Below are positions 49,935-60,119 of a DNA stretch of 64,000 nt, in pieces. Position 1 is the stretch's first letter. The number at the start of each line of letters is the position of its first letter. Below the pieces are notes generated by a model. That model was given only the letters and a program-made list of their open reading frames with translations. It was not told where the DNA came from and ran no database searches. This DNA is from Paludibacteraceae bacterium. GTDB lineage: Bacteria > Bacteroidota > Bacteroidia > Bacteroidales > Paludibacteraceae. The translations under genes were made by a program, and so were the position numbers. The stretch is taken from NCBI GenBank assembly GCA_016283095.1, contig JAEEMG010000058.1, positions 40,252-104,251 of the forward strand, in the 5' to 3' direction.

Positions 49935-51623
49935 ATGGGAACAGAACAAACAAAAGTAAAATTCGACTGGAACAAACTTTCGGATTATAGAGAAAACCTA
50001 CATATAGAAGCTAAGAAAGCGCTTGGCGGAATTCCAGGAAGCATTTGGGAAACATATTCTTCGTTTGCAAATACAGACGGAGGTGTCATATTGTTAGGGG
50101 TGGAAGAAGCTGAAGACCTTTCGCTACGTGCGGTTGGCCTAAAAGATATATATAAAATTGAAAAAGACTTTTGGAACCAAATCAACAACAAACAGGTGGT
50201 GAGTGTAAATCTTCTGACAGAAAGAATGGTACATGCTGAATGTGTTGATGGAAAAGATATACTTGTGATTGAAGTTCCTCGTGCAGAACGTATGCTCAAG
50301 CCTGTTTACAAAGGATTAAACCCAAAATCTGGAACTTATAGAAGAAACGGTGAGGGTGATTACCTATGTTCCGTGGAGGAAATGGCAGCGATGTATAGAG
50401 ACGCTTCGTCATCTACAGTCGATATGAAGGTGCTTACACAGATGGATTTTTCTGTGTTTTGTAAAGAGACCGTACGCTCTTATCGTCAGATGTTCAAGAC
50501 AACACATCCATCCCATATTTGGTGTGATCTTGATGATGAGTTGTTTCTGCGTCGATTGGGAGCTATAGGGCTTGGCGAAGACGGTGCATTGCATCCGACA
50601 GCAGCTGGATTGCTAATGTTTGGCTATGAATATGAGATACTGCGTGAGTTTCCTCAATATTTTCTTGACTATCAAGAGAACAGGCAAATGGCGACCACAC
50701 GTTGGACAGACCGTATCGTCTCTTCGTCGGGAGATTGGAGTGGCAACGTCTTTGATTTTATATATAGAGTGGTGCCTCGTCTTTGTGATTCGCTGAAAGT
50801 GCCGTTTGTGATGAAGGGAATGCAACGAGTGGATGATACTCCATTACACAAACTTTTACGTGAGGCGATTACCAATACTTGTGTACATGCAGATTTCTAT
50901 GGCAGACGTGGATTGGTAATCCAAAAAATGCAGGATAAATTTGTTTTTGCAAACCCTGGTGGCCTTCGTTTGTCTTGCTCGGAAGCGATAGGAGGGGGAG
51001 TGTCAGATCCTCGTAATGGAGTGATGCTAAAAATGTTGTCGATGATTGAGTATGGAGAACGTGCAGGAAGTGGATTGAACGGAATTTTTCATGTATGGCG
51101 TCATGTGTATAAATGTTCGCCTATATTGGAGGAAATGGGAGGAGTCGACCGTACAATCTTGACTCTCGACACTCATGGTCAACAACCAGATATAGATGCT
51201 ATGATCAAACTGTACGGTAGTGACGGATTAAATGTCATGGGCGACGGATTTGCAGATAAGTGCGACGGATTTGTCGCAGAATCCGACGGCACAGATAAAA
51301 AATCCGACGGATCGCAATCGACTGCCGTTAAAAAAGAATATGATTGGTCGATGGTGTTAAATGAGCCTGTTTTTCATTATCGCACAAGTGTTCCCCAAAA
51401 TAAAGTCAGTGATTTTCCTGAGTTACCTCCAAAGGAACGCACTCTGATGAATGTTTTGGTGAAATTGGGAGCGTCGCAAGTTTCTGTGATTGCATCTGAA
51501 ATGGGCCTGGGAATTTCACAAACAAAATGTTACTTGCAGAAATTGATATCCAAGGGATATGTTTGTGCTCAAGGCTCAACTCGTGACCGTACTTATATGT
51601 ATGTTAAGGATGTCCGTTACTGA
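49935..51623 (+). CDS. Schlafen/AlbA_2 putative DNA-binding domain protein with HATPase_c_4-like region and C-terminal winged HTH
   Basis: ENLHIEAKKALGGIPGSIWETYSSFANTDGGVILLGVEE; LLREAITNTCVHADFYGRRGLVIQKMQDKFVFANPGGL; VSVIASEMGLGISQTKCYLQKLISKGYV. Confidence 0.9.
   Translation: MGTEQTKVKFDWNKLSDYRENLHIEAKKALGGIPGSIWETYSSFANTDGGVILLGVEEAEDLSLRAVGLKDIYKIEKDFWNQINNKQVVSVNLLTERMVHAECVDGKDILVIEVPRAERMLKPVYKGLNPKSGTYRRNGEGDYLCSVEEMAAMYRDASSSTVDMKVLTQMDFSVFCKETVRSYRQMFKTTHPSHIWCDLDDELFLRRLGAIGLGEDGALHPTAAGLLMFGYEYEILREFPQYFLDYQENRQMATTRWTDRIVSSSGDWSGNVFDFIYRVVPRLCDSLKVPFVMKGMQRVDDTPLHKLLREAITNTCVHADFYGRRGLVIQKMQDKFVFANPGGLRLSCSEAIGGGVSDPRNGVMLKMLSMIEYGERAGSGLNGIFHVWRHVYKCSPILEEMGGVDRTILTLDTHGQQPDIDAMIKLYGSDGLNVMGDGFADKCDGFVAESDGTDKKSDGSQSTAVKKEYDWSMVLNEPVFHYRTSVPQNKVSDFPELPPKERTLMNVLVKLGASQVSVIASEMGLGISQTKCYLQKLISKGYVCAQGSTRDRTYMYVKDVRY
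51222..51326 (+). repeat. Intragenic 21-bp (7-codon) tandem array with the same GACGG core as the promoter
   Basis: GACGG at 51222, 51243, 51264, 51285, 51306; encodes DGLNVMG DGFADKC DGFVAES DGTDKKS DGSQSTA. Confidence 0.9.
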
Positions 51624-51646
51624 TTAGGAATTCTAAAATTTTTCAT

Positions 51647-51684
51647 AAATAGGGTTTATCAAAATGATAAGCCCTATTTTTTTA
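51647..51684 (+). terminator. Terminator of the AlbA_2 gene
   Basis: AAATAGGGTTTATC-AAAAT-GATAAGCCCTATTTTTTT. Confidence 0.85.
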
Positions 51685-51718
51685 CATATGGTGTACAGTA
51701 ATGTCTATAAATAAAAAT

Positions 51719-51752
51719 CCCAAGCCGGTGTACACCGACTTGAGATTACCAA
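51719..51752 (-). terminator. Terminator of the WG-repeat gene
   Basis: Minus-strand AATCTCAAGTCGGTGTACACCGGCTTGGGATTTTTA. Confidence 0.7.
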
Positions 51753-51778
51753 CTTAAAAAATAAAAGATATGAGAATA

Positions 51779-53140
51779 TTAGAATTTCACAGCTACATAT
51801 TTTCCATTTACTTTTGCCCACAACTGACCTTCTTTGTCAATGTAAACTTCTAGGTTGGAACGTTTAGCCAACGCATATCCGTCTGCCTTGAACTCAGAGA
51901 TATAGTCGTAGTCGCAGCAAGTGATTGGAGAGCCGAATCTGTCAACAAGTCCGTATTTGCCGTTTGTCTTTACACGGGCAACACCACCTTGGAAGTCTTT
52001 TGCCTCATCATACAAGAAGTCGCACAATTGATTACCCTTGTTGTCGATATAACCATAAAGTGTCTTGCCATTTATATTCTTACCTACAGCGCAAATGCCT
52101 TCGTTGAACCAACCTACAGTGTTGTATTTGTGCTGAACAACCAATCTGCCCTTGTTGTCAACGAATCCATATAGGTAATTCTCATCCTGGCATGCAGCCA
52201 AACCTTCTTTGAAGCTCTTTGTGTCAAGGTAAGTGGCGTCCTGAAGACGTGCACCTGAAGGAAGGATGAAATATGCATCTCCGTTCTGATCCTTAACAGC
52301 TGCCACACCGTAGTTGAATGATGACGCTGCTGTATACTGCAATGGAACTACCTCTTCGCCCATTTCATTGACGTATCCATACTTGCCATCCTTACCTACG
52401 CGAGCAACACCGTCGCTGAAATCTGTAGCATACTCATACTTTGGCTTTACAACGAATTTGCCGTTAGCTGTGTATCCATACTTTCCGTTCTTAAGTGTAC
52501 GGACTGGTGAAGGCCATTTCTTGTTCATCTCTCTCTTAGCCTCTGCCACTTTCTTGCCATAAGGATAGTCGTAGATGAACTCCTGGTAAGCGGCTTTTGT
52601 TCCTGTCTTTTGCGCATTTGCATAAGCCTCAGCCTCACGCTTGTCTTTTGCCTCAAGCTCACTTGCGTAAGCAGCTCTTTTTTCAGCAGCTGCTTTCATC
52701 TGAGCCTGACGTGATGCCTCTTCAGCTGCCTCACGTGCTTTTCTGTCGGCTTCCTGAGCTTCCCAAGCTGCAGCGTCTTCCTGTCTCTTCTTCATCTGAG
52801 CCTGGAAGTATGACATTAGGCTTTCTTTGATGGTAACCATCTCGTAGTATCCTTTGTCTTGCTTTGGCATTGATTCGAAGTATGCCTTACAAGCAGTCTG
52901 TGCCAAATTGTAATCGTTAAGAGCGTAAGCAGCCTTTGTACGAAGATAGTTTGTACGGGCGTTACCCTTACCTAACAATTTGTCAATCTCGTTAATTTTG
53001 TTGATAGTTGCCTTATACTCCTTAGCATTGAATAGCTCCATTGCCTTTGGATAAAGTTCACGCGCTTTTGCATCATTATTCTGAGCGCATACAGAAAGAC
53101 TTAAACTGCTTGCTAGCAGTAGATATATTGCTCTTTTCAT
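51779..53140 (-). CDS. Secreted WG-repeat protein
   Basis: Repeats GKYGYVNEMGEEVVPLQYTAASSFNYGVAAVK, YLYGFVDNKGRLVVQHKYNTVGWFNEGICAVG; signal peptide. Confidence 0.9.
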   Translation of the reverse strand: MKRAIYLLLASSLSLSVCAQNNDAKARELYPKAMELFNAKEYKATINKINEIDKLLGKGNARTNYLRTKAAYALNDYNLAQTACKAYFESMPKQDKGYYEMVTIKESLMSYFQAQMKKRQEDAAAWEAQEADRKAREAAEEASRQAQMKAAAEKRAAYASELEAKDKREAEAYANAQKTGTKAAYQEFIYDYPYGKKVAEAKREMNKKWPSPVRTLKNGKYGYTANGKFVVKPKYEYATDFSDGVARVGKDGKYGYVNEMGEEVVPLQYTAASSFNYGVAAVKDQNGDAYFILPSGARLQDATYLDTKSFKEGLAACQDENYLYGFVDNKGRLVVQHKYNTVGWFNEGICAVGKNINGKTLYGYIDNKGNQLCDFLYDEAKDFQGGVARVKTNGKYGLVDRFGSPITCCDYDYISEFKADGYALAKRSNLEVYIDKEGQLWAKVNGKYVAVKF

Positions 53141-53154
53141 TTTGCTTATCTTTA

Positions 53155-54753
53155 TTATTCATCCTGGCAGATACGGAAACCTACACTATTGCTTTTGTAA
53201 TCTGGTTTTAACTTCTCTTTTGCTTCGATAGCACAGTTAGAGGCTTCGTCTGCAAATGAACCTCCTTTGACGAAACGAGTTGTCTTGTCATACTGGTTGT
53301 TCACCCACTCAGCTACGTTTCCTGTCATATCGTAGATTCCAAGTTCATTTGGAGCTTTCTCGCCTACACCGTGAGTTGTCTGCTCTGCGTTGTATGCGTT
53401 CCAAGAAACCTCTGTTAGGTTGTCACCACCAGCGAATGCTGATTTTGAACCGTTCTTTCCGCCCTTAGCTGCGTACTCCCACTCTTTCTCGCTCATTAGA
53501 CGGTACTTAAGTCCAGTCTGCTCGTTAAGTTTCTTGATGAACTGCTGAACCTCATCCCAAGATACGTTCTCTACAGGACAAGTTCTACAACCCTTGAAGT
53601 TTGATGGGTTTGTTCCCATAACTCGAGCCCACTGCTGCTGAGTGACCTCTGTCTTGCCAATGTAGAAACTCTTCACTTCGTGATTTCCTTCTACGTAAAC
53701 CATATCGATAAGGCCAGTTACATTTCTGTTGTTCTTGTAGTCGATATACTCCTGAATCTTGATGGCTTGCTGTTTAGGGTAGGCCATTGTTGAATCATAG
53801 TTGTATGCTTGGTTGTAGTAGATACCAGCCTCGTTCCACTGTTTTTTCTTGTAGTATGTGTCAGCCTGGTTAAGTGCCTTGTCGAAAATCTCACATGGAG
53901 CACCTGTAGTCTTCCAGTATGTAGGAGACTTCATGCTGATGATTGGCTCGTATTTTCTGTTTGAATAGTAAACCTCACTTGCCTTCATAGAGTCACCCTT
54001 TGCCATAAGTGCAAGAGATTCCTTACGCTTTGTAGCCTCGTATACAAGGAAGTCGTAGTCGTCATCGTTCCAATCTACAGAAACGATCTTTGCGTCAACA
54101 ACGTCAATTTTATCTGCATTTGTGAAAATGTTACGTAGACGGTAGTTGTAACCACGCTGTGAAGGATCCATCTTAGTTGTGCTCTCTGTCAAACGCATAA
54201 GATCCAAGAATTCCTTCATAGACTTGTCTGGAGTGACTACTCCTGGCTTCGATTGCTTACCTACGTATATGTCAGTAAGTTTGTCTGACCAATCGTTTAT
54301 TGTGTATGTCTCTGGAGAAACGGTTGCACCAGCCTTTTCCAAATAGTTGACTTCGATAGTTGTCTTTGCAGAAGCAAAATATGTCTTGGCTCTGTCGCTG
54401 TAGAACATCAATGTCACTGCGAATGTCGCCTTCTTAGGAGTGATCATGTCAAATCTCGACACTAGCTCCTGATAGTTCTTGTCTCCGTTTAGTTGGGCTC
54501 TGTCAACCTTGACTTTGTTGTAAGTGAAATCTGGGCGTGATGTCCATTCTACATCAGTGTGAACTCCCATTTTTCCTACGATCTTTTTGATGGTGTAGTT
54601 TACCTTACAAGAATCCATCAAATAGATGTTTTTTCCTTTCGGATAAGTGGCCTTGCAAGTGAAACTTGTAGACAACTTCTCTGTTTGCTGAGCACTGACA
54701 CTCGCTACAGAAGTAAGACCGAAAGCAAAAGCCATTAGAAATAACTTTCTCAT
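53155..54753 (-). CDS. Secreted protein with SUMF1/formylglycine-generating-enzyme-like domain
   Basis: FYIGKTEVTQQQWARVMGTNPSNFKGCRTCPVENVSWDEVQQFIKKLNEQTGLKYRLMSEKEWEYAAKGG; GNVAEWVNN. Confidence 0.92.
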   Translation of the reverse strand: MRKLFLMAFAFGLTSVASVSAQQTEKLSTSFTCKATYPKGKNIYLMDSCKVNYTIKKIVGKMGVHTDVEWTSRPDFTYNKVKVDRAQLNGDKNYQELVSRFDMITPKKATFAVTLMFYSDRAKTYFASAKTTIEVNYLEKAGATVSPETYTINDWSDKLTDIYVGKQSKPGVVTPDKSMKEFLDLMRLTESTTKMDPSQRGYNYRLRNIFTNADKIDVVDAKIVSVDWNDDDYDFLVYEATKRKESLALMAKGDSMKASEVYYSNRKYEPIISMKSPTYWKTTGAPCEIFDKALNQADTYYKKKQWNEAGIYYNQAYNYDSTMAYPKQQAIKIQEYIDYKNNRNVTGLIDMVYVEGNHEVKSFYIGKTEVTQQQWARVMGTNPSNFKGCRTCPVENVSWDEVQQFIKKLNEQTGLKYRLMSEKEWEYAAKGGKNGSKSAFAGGDNLTEVSWNAYNAEQTTHGVGEKAPNELGIYDMTGNVAEWVNNQYDKTTRFVKGGSFADEASNCAIEAKEKLKPDYKSNSVGFRICQDE

Positions 54754-54952
54754 TGTCTTTTATATTATATGTCTTATTTTATTTTGTTTATTCAAACCAA
54801 AACCAAGTATGCCGTGGACTATTCTTCAACCTTTTACGGCATACTAAGGGATACACATTGCAAAACTATAATTTTTTAATTAAAAAGCAAAAAAGTGACA
54901 CTATTTTTCAACATTTTTGTGTTGAAAAATGGATTTTATCAACAAACGTTCT

Positions 54953-55046
54953 GTTTTGGCTGGCTTTGCTTGATTCTTAACAATTGAGTATGTCGCGTTT
55001 TGTTCTATACTTCAGATGTTTTAGCTGGTTTTGCTTGATTCTTAAT
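54953..55046. repeat. Direct repeat pair, 28 bp at 65-bp spacing
   Basis: GTTTTGGCTGGCTTTGCTTGATTCTTAA (54953-54980) and GTTTTAGCTGGTTTTGCTTGATTCTTAA (from 55018). Confidence 0.8.
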
Positions 55047-55066
55047 TTTTAACTCTTAATTCTTAA
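55032..55066. repeat. Heptameric array (NNCTTNA)x5 containing the stop codon of the DnaJ-domain gene
   Basis: TGCTTGA TTCTTAA TTTTTAA CTCTTAA TTCTTAA. Confidence 0.75.
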
Positions 55067-55628
55067 CTATTTTATTATAGGCTTCATTAATTTTAGCCAT
55101 AATCTCCTCGCATTCTTGGATGCGGTCTGCATTCTTTGGTAAATCAGGATGGTGAGTCAATGCCAAACTATGATATGCTTTTTTTATCTCTTCGTATGAT
55201 GCGTTGGTATCGACACCTAAAATAGAATAATATGGATTCAAATCAAAGTCGGACTTTTGTGTCGTCGACGAACTGGATTTTGAATCTTCAAATTCTGTGC
55301 GTAGGGCGTAATATCGGTTTATGAAAAAATTAATAAAACTGTTGCTGAATCTCAGTTGAGACATAAGGTTAATCATGAATTTCCATTCGTCGTTGTGGAT
55401 TCCGTCTTCCAATATTGTTAGTTTATAGAGATAGTTCACAAATATTTTCTTATCAGAGAAATCCCTCCTCTTCCAATATTGGATAGCCTCATTGAATTGA
55501 GAATCAGAGAAATTAGTTTCAAATACATCTTTTATTCTGTCAGCAGGGTAAATGTTCTGTAAAAAAATCTTTTGTGCGTTTCTTGCATCAAGATTCATTA
55601 TACATAATCTTTGGATTATGGGTGACAC
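55056..55628 (-). CDS. J-domain protein (TerB-like N-terminus, C-terminal DnaJ)
   Basis: [57 protein letters not shown]. Confidence 0.85.
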   Translation of the reverse strand: MSPIIQRLCIMNLDARNAQKIFLQNIYPADRIKDVFETNFSDSQFNEAIQYWKRRDFSDKKIFVNYLYKLTILEDGIHNDEWKFMINLMSQLRFSNSFINFFINRYYALRTEFEDSKSSSSTTQKSDFDLNPYYSILGVDTNASYEEIKKAYHSLALTHHPDLPKNADRIQECEEIMAKINEAYNKIVKN

Positions 55629-55692
55629 AAATTGTTTGGAGGCATTAGCAAGAATACGTTTCTCTTCTTTAAGATATATGATTCTCTTTAAT

Positions 55693-56031
55693 TCAGCTTT
55701 TACACGACTTTATGTATTCTTTAATTTGTGATTCAGTCATTCCCCATTTCTTTTTGTAATTTAAGAAGAATCGTTTTGTCAAAAAAGCGGTTGGAGTGTA
55801 CTTTTCAAAGAATTCGAAGTATCCATTCATCAAAGTAATAAGAGATATGTAAAGATATGCACTATAAATCATCAAAAGTATAAATGGCACATTGCTTTTT
55901 AATATCACTGAAAAAAGTATTGCAATTATAATAGGCAGAATAATCCAAAGTACGCAAATTTCCAAAAATTTAAGAATCGGACGCAATATTAACATCAATT
56001 TATATTGCTTTACTATTTTGTCTATATCCAT
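55693..56031 (-). CDS. Hypothetical membrane protein
   Basis: 112 aa with TM segments. Confidence 0.55.
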   Translation of the reverse strand: MDIDKIVKQYKLMLILRPILKFLEICVLWIILPIIIAILFSVILKSNVPFILLMIYSAYLYISLITLMNGYFEFFEKYTPTAFLTKRFFLNYKKKWGMTESQIKEYIKSCKS

Positions 56032-56078
56032 ATGGGGTTTTATTGCAAATATAGGGAATGTTATGATAACTAATGAAA

Positions 56079-56103
56079 AAAGGAGACCGAAGCCTCCTTT
56101 TTT
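56079..56103 (-). terminator. Terminator of the lipoprotein-side operon
   Basis: Minus-strand AAAGGAGGCTTCGGTCTCCTTTTTT. Confidence 0.75.
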
Positions 56104-56119
56104 TGATTGATAATAGAAT

Positions 56120-58945
56120 TTAGTTTGCTACCGTTGGACCGTTTCCTGTGGAGCAACCGCATTTCTGTTCTGTTATGTCTGTTTTAGTAAACTTGATTCC
56201 CATAATCGGACCGAACATGACAAGCTGTGCAATATCAGCCTCGTTCTTCCACATGTAATCCACTGATTTCCCTTTGCCTTTTAGTGACGAGTTTTTGAAA
56301 TCTACCTTCCAACACTGGTATAGAGGCTGTTTGTCAATTCCCTCACGCTTCAAGATAGATACCTCAGAAGTGTTGTCTTTGTTGCGATGCAACAATGCTT
56401 CGGTGTTTTCTTTTAGAAAAATTGTCGAGATTCTCTTCTCGTCATCCATAAAAGTTGAATTCTCTTTGAATCCCTTTGATATCAATGATTTCTCCAATTC
56501 TTTAGTGTTTTCCTTTGATACTTTAAGTGAGTAGAACTTTGTTGAATTATTAACTCCGATAAGTAGGTTGCTGTAGTTGTCTGGAAGAATGTCATTATCT
56601 ATATTTTCATAACAATCTTTGTATTTGATTGTGGCTGAACCATATAGATAAATCTCTCCATCATTTCCTTTGCCTTCAACGTTAAGATCACAGTCTGTAT
56701 TGAACTTGTATTCTTCTTCTTTATTAGCTTTTGTATATTCCAAAGTTTTTAGGGCTGATATGTCATCAGAAAGCAGGTATGCAGAAAGCTGACGCGATTC
56801 TCCCCACGATTTGATTTCAAGAATTAAAATTCCGTCGAAATCTGAATTTTTGTACCACACCTGGTACTTGTTTGACATTGTACTCTGGAACAACTCTGTA
56901 TGTTTGTCTTTCTTTGTGTCGAACTTTACTGTTTTATCTCCAATAATTGCATAGATGCAGTTTGGCTCAATCTTTGTCTTTGAACACAAAGAAATAGTTC
57001 CAAAATCAATGTCTTTCTTGTCCAATTCAGCCTTCTTAGTGAATTTCTTTCCACAACAAACTATTGACATCTTTAGCTTTGATCCTTTTAGTGAAATAGG
57101 TAAATCAAAGTCGAAGTCTCCGAATCTTGTGTATTTTGTTAATGAGGTCTTGTTCTTTCCTTTTCCGACTTCAATTATCACCTTTGCTTTGGACGGACCA
57201 CACGTGTTGATTATAGAACCTTTTACTAAATATCCAGATGGAATCTTGATGTATGGCATGTTAATCCATCTATAATCATCGCCCGATATTTTTTTAGTAC
57301 TCTTGGTAGATTCTATACCATATCCATTTTCTGCTTTGACATAAGTTGAAATCTCCTTTGTTCCTGCAGAAGCTTTGAAAAGATAATGTCCTGACTCTGA
57401 TGTCTTGATTTTATACTCTTTGTTGTCTAGTACAGCAGTAACTGTTACCGGACTGGTTATGCTTCTGCAACTATAATATCCGGATTGTTGATTATTAGAT
57501 ACATAAACATTACCATAGATGTATATAGGACGAGATATTATAAAATCGTAGCTGGCATTCAGATCTATTTCTGCTGGATCATCGAATGTATATTCTTTTT
57601 GATTGTTGTATTCTTTATAATTTGTTTTAGACATATTCGCATCTTCGTTTAGAGCATTTGCATATTCTTTGATTGAAAATGATATTGGTTCATTTCCATT
57701 ATAAAATATGAAATATTCTCCATTGACGTTGGTTATTGTACGTACATTTGTGATTGTTGAATTTATTGCGACACCACTCAATAATCGACCATCTGGATCT
57801 GTCACTTTTCCATGAATACATGGCATGGTAGGAAGTACCAGGTCTTGTTTGAATGTTGTTCTAGCTTTCAAACCGCTCACATTATGGATCGGACAATTAG
57901 GACAATTCGCATAATCTGAAGATTTGACAGTCACAAACACGTCTGTTAATTGAGGCACAAATGCACAGTAATTACCATTTGCATCTGTGTATGCATATGT
58001 CTGTGATATTGTCACTTTTATTCCAGACAATGGCTTTCCTTCTTGGTTGGTTACTCGTCCGCAAATAGTCGCTCTTTTATTAGGATAATCAAGGTTGTGC
58101 CAAGAGAAATGTTTGACTTTTCCTGTATAGTGGTCGCCCTCTTTTGTCGCTATACCTTCTTCTACCCATGTGCCTTTGTTTTCATCGAAATACCAAAGAG
58201 GAATTTTATCGTATGATTTTAATCCTTCTGTCGACGGGAATGTTAACGTACTCTCAGATCCATCTTTCAACTGAAGTTTTCGATTGACAGAGTCCTTAAG
58301 TGTGACTTCTACCATGCCATATGATAGGAGAATGACACTTTTGCCTGTTGAATCAACTCCACTCATGTCGCCTCCAGGCATCTCATTTACGAAGTTTTCT
58401 GATTTTGGATTCAAATAATATGTGCTTGCAAACACAGATCCGTTGAATGGCTTTCCATCTTCATAAACCAATGAGTTGGCTGGGATGTCAACTGTCATCT
58501 TTCCAACATTTATTGTGGCACCCTGACTGTTGTAGAATCGAGAGACGTCGGTAACTCCATCTTTGATATCCTGTAGCATCAACATCGCGTCGAGTCTTGC
58601 ATCTCCGTCGTCCACATTGGCTGTACGGATCACTGTGAAATAATCTCGTGATTCAAATTTCACCACGCATCTTCCGTTCACAGCACGGCATTTCTCAAGA
58701 TAGTAGGCTCCACTTTCGCTTGTAAGCACTGTGTCGTTTCCTGTTGTCACCAACACATTTGCCAAAGCTCTGCCGTCGCCATCAGTTACATAACCATAGA
58801 CGTGATTGTCTGAGACTGATTCGGATAATGTGTAATCCTCACCGTCATTCAAATTGTCAGAATTATTTTGAGTGTTGCAACTGCTAAAGAATGTCAATCC
58901 AGTCGCAACTGATCCGAATATCCAGTTTTTTATTCTCATATGCAT
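56120..58945 (-). CDS. Lipoprotein with repeated carboxypeptidase-regulatory-like domains (CILP-like)
   Basis: FFSSCNTQN lipobox; VYGYVTDGDGRALANVLVTTGNDTVLTSESGAYYL; ATICGRVTNQEGKPLSGIKVTISQTYAYTDANGNYCA; CIHGKVTDPDGRLLSGVAI. Confidence 0.85.
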   Translation of the reverse strand: MHMRIKNWIFGSVATGLTFFSSCNTQNNSDNLNDGEDYTLSESVSDNHVYGYVTDGDGRALANVLVTTGNDTVLTSESGAYYLEKCRAVNGRCVVKFESRDYFTVIRTANVDDGDARLDAMLMLQDIKDGVTDVSRFYNSQGATINVGKMTVDIPANSLVYEDGKPFNGSVFASTYYLNPKSENFVNEMPGGDMSGVDSTGKSVILLSYGMVEVTLKDSVNRKLQLKDGSESTLTFPSTEGLKSYDKIPLWYFDENKGTWVEEGIATKEGDHYTGKVKHFSWHNLDYPNKRATICGRVTNQEGKPLSGIKVTISQTYAYTDANGNYCAFVPQLTDVFVTVKSSDYANCPNCPIHNVSGLKARTTFKQDLVLPTMPCIHGKVTDPDGRLLSGVAINSTITNVRTITNVNGEYFIFYNGNEPISFSIKEYANALNEDANMSKTNYKEYNNQKEYTFDDPAEIDLNASYDFIISRPIYIYGNVYVSNNQQSGYYSCRSITSPVTVTAVLDNKEYKIKTSESGHYLFKASAGTKEISTYVKAENGYGIESTKSTKKISGDDYRWINMPYIKIPSGYLVKGSIINTCGPSKAKVIIEVGKGKNKTSLTKYTRFGDFDFDLPISLKGSKLKMSIVCCGKKFTKKAELDKKDIDFGTISLCSKTKIEPNCIYAIIGDKTVKFDTKKDKHTELFQSTMSNKYQVWYKNSDFDGILILEIKSWGESRQLSAYLLSDDISALKTLEYTKANKEEEYKFNTDCDLNVEGKGNDGEIYLYGSATIKYKDCYENIDNDILPDNYSNLLIGVNNSTKFYSLKVSKENTKELEKSLISKGFKENSTFMDDEKRISTIFLKENTEALLHRNKDNTSEVSILKREGIDKQPLYQCWKVDFKNSSLKGKGKSVDYMWKNEADIAQLVMFGPIMGIKFTKTDITEQKCGCSTGNGPTVAN

Positions 58946-58964
58946 TTATATTTATGTTGTTTCT

Positions 58965-60119
58965 TTAGAATCCGAATACTTTCTTCAAGTCCTTCATCTT
59001 TCTGTTGATGTTTTCCTCTCTTTCTTTTGCGGCTCTCTTCTCTTTGACCTCTTCGGGTGTGTGGACCTGTAGACCAAAAGGATCCTTGCCGTCGTTGTCA
59101 ATCAAGCTTTCTGTATTTGTTATCGGTTTACCGTCCAATGTGTAATATTTATAGTCAGTGCCTTTCTTTAATCTGAATAAAGACTCGTTCATGATAAACT
59201 CATCGTAGACTCCTTTCTCATATGTGTAGGGGTTCCAGAATTGATACTCGCAAGGAGCAATCATGTCTATATCGGTCTTTGTCTTCTCAAATTTCTTACA
59301 CTTTTTGATCGTGATTGTCGGTATCTTGTTCTCATTGTAGACACCTGATGAATACAAAGTATTGAAAGAATTGTCTTTAGTTGAATGGATAGAAGAAATT
59401 CTAAATTTTACATTGGATTCGATATAATCCTTGCCGAATTCTCCATTCATGGCAATCCATTTATTATAGATGTTTTTACCTATAGTGCAAAGCGACTTCT
59501 TATCGATCCCCTCAGCCTGAGTGCTGTATATTCCATGATAGATGTATATGTCTGGCTGTTCTTCTTTGGAATCAAATGTCTTATCGAAAAAGATAGGGGT
59601 AGTGGAAGAGTAAGTCAGATTTGTCAATAGCACTTTGGCTTTCACTCCGTCGAACATGCCTTTCCTCATTCTTTTAGCAGGAGGCAGTACCAAAACTCCA
59701 CTTTTCAATTCTAGATTATGAAAGGCTTGCTCTCCATAAAACAGTAATCCGAATGGTATGATAAGTTTGTCCAACTTTGCATCCTCGAATGCTCTTGCTC
59801 CGATTCCTAACACATTATATGTAGCGGTTACCGCTGAATCTTTTCTGCAGTAATGGGATTTGTTAGTCACACGTGTCGGAATTGTTATGCAGCTTTTCGT
59901 ACCAGAGACACCACTTACATACACTTCTCCTTCGTTCTGGATCAGGTATGCTGGATCATTGGCTGATCTGCCGATGTTATGCTTCTTGATTATATATTCT
60001 GAAGCTATTGTGTATATCAAACCGTCTTTCTCGAATGTGACTCCTCTCTGGCTTTGATCAGCAGAGGCAATTACGAAGAATGTAAGACTGGCTAATAGTA
60101 ATAGAATCTTTTTCATCAT
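58965..60119 (-). CDS. Secreted LRR/BspA-like hypothetical protein
   Basis: Signal peptide; AFEDAKLDKLIIPFGLLFYGEQAFHNLELKSGVLVLP; paralogous to the next gene. Confidence 0.65.
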   Translation of the reverse strand: MMKKILLLLASLTFFVIASADQSQRGVTFEKDGLIYTIASEYIIKKHNIGRSANDPAYLIQNEGEVYVSGVSGTKSCITIPTRVTNKSHYCRKDSAVTATYNVLGIGARAFEDAKLDKLIIPFGLLFYGEQAFHNLELKSGVLVLPPAKRMRKGMFDGVKAKVLLTNLTYSSTTPIFFDKTFDSKEEQPDIYIYHGIYSTQAEGIDKKSLCTIGKNIYNKWIAMNGEFGKDYIESNVKFRISSIHSTKDNSFNTLYSSGVYNENKIPTITIKKCKKFEKTKTDIDMIAPCEYQFWNPYTYEKGVYDEFIMNESLFRLKKGTDYKYYTLDGKPITNTESLIDNDGKDPFGLQVHTPEEVKEKRAAKEREENINRKMKDLKKVFGF

